From: Paludibacteraceae bacterium
Lineage (GTDB): Bacteria; Bacteroidota; Bacteroidia; Bacteroidales; Paludibacteraceae
Length of the DNA stretch: 16,634 nucleotides
Assembly: GCA_947445425.1 (NCBI GenBank)
Contig: CANFFA010000009.1
Location: forward strand, 1-16,634
Direction: 5' to 3'
Shown piece after piece: positions 13,302 to 16,634 of the stretch. Position 1 is the stretch's first letter. Each line of letters begins with the position of its first letter. Under the pieces are notes generated by a model. The model was not told where the DNA came from. It did not search any database and worked only from the letters and a program-made list of their open reading frames with translations. A program made the translations under genes and the position numbers.

Positions 13302-13736
13302 ATTACTTGAAATACAGTAAAATAGCACACTAAAAATCAAACTTATCCACTTATAAAATTTCATAACAAAGTTAATTGCAATAAGTTAATCCAAGGTCAT
13401 TAAAACTGATTAAAACCATACAGCTGTTGATCAAAAAAACACTTATAGAAAAACAATAACAAGATTGCAGTAAGAATGAATTGACATTTTATGCTTATTT
13501 TTTACAATAATACACTTTAAAAATGTTCAATCCAAAAACAGTAAAATTATATAACGATATTGAATTAATGTAAAACATACATTATCTAAAATCTTAAACA
13601 ATTACAAAACAACTACTTATAAAACAACAAATCAATCCTATCACTTTGGTAGAAATCATAAAAATCATTGTGTAAATAAAAAAAAATGTTGTTCCTTTGC
13701 AAAGTTTATTCATACCACTCAAACTAATTGAAATTT
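13302..13736 (+). other. AT-rich leader of the nuo operon, no gene seen
   Basis: These 435 nt are strongly AT-rich, rich in A-tracts and without a convincing reading frame. They separate the tRNA terminator from nuoA and hold the candidate operon promoter near the right end. No heptad arrays like those in the prophage and no strong hairpin were found. Confidence 0.7.
13668..13699 (+). promoter_or_regulatory. Candidate nuo operon promoter
   Basis: TTG (13668-13670), 21 nt, TTCCTTTG (13692-13699) resembles TTTG-N19-21-TAnnTTTG, with one mismatch in the -7 box. The start would be near 13706, about 30 nt before the nuoA ATG. Confidence 0.5.
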
Positions 13737-14090
13737 ATGAGCAGTCTGTCGCTTTTTTTAGTAGTGCTTCTAACAGGAATAGTATTAGTCGTAGCGGGTC
13801 TGAGTACCGCCTTATTATTGGCACCTCGATCATTCAATTTCCAAAAAGGGGAGCCTTATGAGTGTGGAATCCCAACACATGGCACCTCATGGATGCAATT
13901 CAAAGCAGGCTATTACCTCTATGCCATTCTGTATCTGATGTTTGACGTAGAAGCAATTTTCCTTTTCCCTTGGGCAACCATAGTCCGTGATTTAGGTTTT
14001 CAAGGCTTGTATAGTATAACATTTTTCATAGTAATTCTTGGTCTAGGACTTGCCTATGCTTGGAAGAAAGGAGTCTTAAAATGGATGTAA
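13737..14090 (+). CDS. nuoA: NADH-quinone oxidoreductase subunit A
   Basis: A 117-aa membrane subunit of respiratory complex I. Three transmembrane helices are visible (about 4-26, about 60-82 and 88-108). Signature segments are YECGIPT after the first helix and [12 protein letters not shown] in the second, the acidic pair being conserved in the quinone-site loop region. The ATG at 13737 is used; an in-frame TTG three codons earlier is unlikely. It overlaps nuoB by 10 nt, so the two are translationally coupled. It heads the operon after the 435-nt leader. Confidence 0.96.
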   Translation: MSSLSLFLVVLLTGIVLVVAGLSTALLLAPRSFNFQKGEPYECGIPTHGTSWMQFKAGYYLYAILYLMFDVEAIFLFPWATIVRDLGFQGLYSITFFIVILGLGLAYAWKKGVLKWM

Positions 14091-14644
14091 AGAATATAGA
14101 TATCAAGGGAATTCCAAATGAGGAGTTTAACGACAACGAATACTTGGAAAACTACTTGAAAGAGCTGGAAGCCAACGGGGTAAATGTATTGCTAAGTAAA
14201 TTAGACGATCTTATCAACTGGGGGCGCTCCAATTCAGTATGGCCATTGATTTACGCCACAAGCTGTTGTGGTATCGAGTTTATGTCTTCTGCCGCGGCCC
14301 ACCACGACATCTCACGCTTTGGAATGGAAGTTACCCGTAACAGCCCGAGACAAGCTGACCTAATGATTGTTGCAGGAACAATGGTACATAAAATGGCTCC
14401 ACTCATCAAAAGGGTTTACGACCAAATGGCTGAGCCTAAATATGTAATTGCAATGGGTGCATGTGCTATTTCTGGTGGTCCTTTTATCAACGCATACCAT
14501 GTGGTTAATGGCGTTGACCTCATTATACCTGTAGATGTATATATACCTGGCTGTCCACCTCGACCAGAATCTTTATTTTATGGACTAATGCAATTGCAAC
14601 GCAAAATAAAAGTTGAGAAGTTCTTGGGAAACAGACAGAGATAA
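14081..14644 (+). CDS. nuoB: NADH-quinone oxidoreductase subunit B
   Basis: A 187-aa peripheral-arm subunit that carries the terminal [4Fe-4S] cluster N2, which passes electrons to quinone. The four ligands are visible: the tandem C62-C63 (ATSCCGIEF), C128 (GACAISGG) and C158 (PGCPPRPES). The ATG at 14081 is supported by a real Shine-Dalgarno (AAAGGAG) 7 nt upstream, inside nuoA, which is unusual here since most genes in the window lack one. A TTG seven codons earlier in frame is rejected. The N-terminal 45 residues are acidic and variable, as usual. Confidence 0.97.
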   Translation: MDVKNIDIKGIPNEEFNDNEYLENYLKELEANGVNVLLSKLDDLINWGRSNSVWPLIYATSCCGIEFMSSAAAHHDISRFGMEVTRNSPRQADLMIVAGTMVHKMAPLIKRVYDQMAEPKYVIAMGACAISGGPFINAYHVVNGVDLIIPVDVYIPGCPPRPESLFYGLMQLQRKIKVEKFLGNRQR

Positions 14645-14707
14645 AAGTTAAAGAACAAACGAAGTAAACAAAATACTGCTTAGATCATAGACTTTGACAC
14701 ACATACG

Positions 14708-16336
14708 ATGGAAAATATAAAAAAGCTGATATTAAACACTTTACCTAATGCAATTATTGAGGATAAAAAAATCCTAACGATTACAGTAGAACCAAATCAA
14801 CTCCACCTATTGGCTAAAACAGTACGTGATTACAAAGTACTGCCATTTGATTTTCTAGTAAAACTTATAGGTGTAGACAGTGGTGAAAATTTAGGGGTTA
14901 TCTACTTACTCTCCTCTTCTACTGACGTTTCAAAAGAAATTGTGCTAAAAACCAGCACCTCAGACCGAGTAAATCCATTACTATATTCTATAACTGACCT
15001 ATTTGAAACAGCGCATTTCAATGAACGGGAAGTATTTGCCCTTTATGGCATACGATTCATTAACAATCCAGACATGCGTAAGTTTTTGCTGAATGATGAC
15101 TGGAATGGTTTTCCGTTTCGCAAAGATTATGATGCAAGTCCTGAATTAAACCCATTATCCTTAGAAAGTAAAGAAATCATAGACATTGCTCCCCGTATCA
15201 TGGAGACAGCAGAGGGCTTAGTCGAAGAGACTGTTAACATCTTTGAAGAAGATGATTATATCATCAACATTGGCCCTCAACACCCGTCTACCCATGGAGT
15301 AATGCACTTCCGTACGGCCCTTGATGGAGAAATCGTAAAGAAAATTGATATTCACAGTGGTTATATCCACCGTGGCATAGAAAAACTAAGCGAAAGCCTA
15401 ACCTACCCACAAATACTTCACTTTACAGACCGTTTGGATTATCTTTCAGCCAACATCAACCGCCACGGTTTGTGTATGTGTGTTGAAAAAGCGGCCGAAA
15501 TTGAAGTTCCGGAAAGAGCACAATACATCCGAACCATTATGGATGAATTGAATCGAATGGACTCTCACCTTTTAGCATGGTCGTGTCAAACAAATGATCT
15601 AGGAGCAATAACTGCCTTTATCTATGGAATGCGTGAACGTGAAATCATATTGGACATCTTCGAAAAAACTTGCGGTGGACGATTGATTATCAATCAAAAT
15701 GTGATTGGTGGCATCATGTTTGACATTTATCCTGACTTCCAAAAAGATGTAAAAGCATTTATCCCTTATATGAGAGAAAAATTAGTGGAATACGATCGCT
15801 TCTTCTCGCACAATGTAATTGCCTTGGGACGTATGATTGGAATAGGAAAGTTAACCAAAGAAGACGCTATCAGCTATGCAGTTACCGGACCTGCTGGTCG
15901 TGCTTCTGGATGGGCATGTGACCTTCGCATTCACCAACCTTATGCACTTTACAACAAAGTAGAATTCAAGGAAGTCATCAGGACAGAGGGTGATTCTTAT
16001 GCTCGATACTTGAATCGTTTGGATGAGATTGAACAATCATTGCACATTATCGAACAATTAATTGACAATATCCCAGCAGGAGAGGTTTTGGCAAAAACTA
16101 AGGCAATCATCAAACTTCCAGAAGGTGAATACTTCTCAAGAGTGGAAGCCTGTAGAGGTGAATTTGGCGTATACATTGAAAGCCGTGGGGAGAAAAATCC
16201 ATATCGTTTAAAATTCCGTTCTCCATCGATGGCTTTGGTTTCTGTAATGCCTTTGATTTGTAAAAATGAGAAAATATCTGACTTTATCGGTATTGGCGGC
16301 TCTATGGATTACGTAATTCCAGACATTGACAGATAA
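14708..16336 (+). CDS. nuoCD: NADH-quinone oxidoreductase fused subunit C/D
   Basis: A 542-aa fusion of the 30-kDa (NuoC) and 49-kDa (NuoD) subunits. NuoC covers about 1-155 with its signature HFNEREVFALYGI (103-115) and GFPFRKDYD (134-142). A linker at about 150-182 leads to NuoD, beginning INIGPQHPSTHG (186-197). Quinone-pocket residues fit the family: H192/H196 in the HPSTHG loop and Y245 in DRLDYL. NuoD ends with the GSMDYVIPDIDR tail. Fused CD is typical of several bacterial groups including Bacteroidetes. It starts 63 nt after nuoB. A weak CCCCT/AGGGG hairpin (16338-16355) follows the stop and precedes nuoH; it lacks a T-tract, so read-through is expected. Confidence 0.97.
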   Translation: MENIKKLILNTLPNAIIEDKKILTITVEPNQLHLLAKTVRDYKVLPFDFLVKLIGVDSGENLGVIYLLSSSTDVSKEIVLKTSTSDRVNPLLYSITDLFETAHFNEREVFALYGIRFINNPDMRKFLLNDDWNGFPFRKDYDASPELNPLSLESKEIIDIAPRIMETAEGLVEETVNIFEEDDYIINIGPQHPSTHGVMHFRTALDGEIVKKIDIHSGYIHRGIEKLSESLTYPQILHFTDRLDYLSANINRHGLCMCVEKAAEIEVPERAQYIRTIMDELNRMDSHLLAWSCQTNDLGAITAFIYGMREREIILDIFEKTCGGRLIINQNVIGGIMFDIYPDFQKDVKAFIPYMREKLVEYDRFFSHNVIALGRMIGIGKLTKEDAISYAVTGPAGRASGWACDLRIHQPYALYNKVEFKEVIRTEGDSYARYLNRLDEIEQSLHIIEQLIDNIPAGEVLAKTKAIIKLPEGEYFSRVEACRGEFGVYIESRGEKNPYRLKFRSPSMALVSVMPLICKNEKISDFIGIGGSMDYVIPDIDR

Positions 16337-16377
16337 ACCCCTATCCCTAAAGGGGAATAAACAAAAGAAAACTAACT

Positions 16378-16634
16378 ATGATTCAACCATTAGAATTAAC
16401 ACACCTTCTTGGCTGGCTAGACACCACACTGAATGCAATTATGCCTAAATTCTGGGCATTATTCGTTGAATTCATACTCGTGGGGGTTGCCTTTCTTCTA
16501 GCTTATGCAGTTATGGCTTTGATACTTATCTATGCTGAGCGTAAAATTACGGCATTTTTCCAAGCACGTATCGGGCCAAACCGAGTAGGAAAATTCGGAA
16601 TTTTTCAAAGTGTGGCCGACATGATAAAAATTTT
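16378..16634 (+). CDS. nuoH: NADH-quinone oxidoreductase subunit H (N-terminal part, cut by window end)
   Basis: The first 85 codons of the subunit that anchors the quinone channel in the membrane arm. After a short amphipathic start there is a transmembrane helix (about 28-50, [20 protein letters not shown]), then the family signature [20 protein letters not shown] and a following SVADMIK. The ATG at 16378 begins 41 nt after nuoCD. Direct nuoCD-nuoH adjacency means that nuoE, nuoF and nuoG are not in their usual places. Confidence 0.96.
   Translation, partial: MIQPLELTHLLGWLDTTLNAIMPKFWALFVEFILVGVAFLLAYAVMALILIYAERKITAFFQARIGPNRVGKFGIFQSVADMIKI

Noticed and set aside
13133..13330. 65-aa minus-strand frame across tRNA-Lys
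   Set aside because: It is antisense to a clear tRNA and its terminator.
16338..16355. Terminator between nuoCD and nuoH
   Set aside because: The stem is only 5 bp and no T-tract follows; the genes are part of one operon.

Overview
The window comes from a Bacteroidetes bacterium, most likely of the order Bacteroidales. Three things point there: a fused nuoCD gene followed directly by nuoH, with no nuoE, nuoF or nuoG between them; promoters of the Bacteroidetes type (TTTG, about 20 nt, TAnnTTTG); and few Shine-Dalgarno sequences. Two blocks meet at a tRNA-Lys gene.

Positions 1-13174 are the integrase-proximal part of a tailed-phage prophage, or of an element derived from one. Almost everything is on the minus strand. 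Reading leftward from the tRNA side: a tyrosine recombinase (12981-11809); a rightward CI-like repressor (11325-11717), convergent with the recombinase and separated from it by a perfect bidirectional terminator; a divergent leftward early promoter with a dyad operator candidate; a 67-aa HTH protein; a 115-aa protein; a 466-aa replication or DNA-binding candidate; and small conserved-looking phage proteins of 81, 160 and 148 aa. After a minus-strand terminator come the capsid and packaging genes: S49 prohead protease, scaffold-like coiled coil, HK97-type major capsid candidate, a 182-aa structural protein, a 290-aa coiled coil, a PLD-like protein with a degenerate HKD motif, a 93-aa and a 195-aa small-terminase-like protein, and the large terminase (2390-657). 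Portal and tail genes are not seen. They may lie left of the window, or the element may lack them. The left attachment site is not visible.

Positions 1-656 have no convincing gene but are unusually structured. There are two facing arrays of a degenerate 7-nt repeat, one of which contains the terL stop codon. There is also a 12-bp perfect hairpin, a 14-bp GC-rich palindrome, a crossing inverted repeat and a leftward promoter. A second heptad-plus-inverted-repeat element begins at the stop codon of the major capsid gene (5182-5275). These two related 3'-end elements are the least explained structures in the window.

Positions 13175-16634 are chromosomal: tRNA-Lys(CTT) with a strong terminator, a 435-nt AT-rich leader with a candidate promoter, then nuoA-nuoB-nuoCD-nuoH (the last cut by the window edge). 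This is the start of a complex I operon of the type that lacks the NADH-dehydrogenase module.
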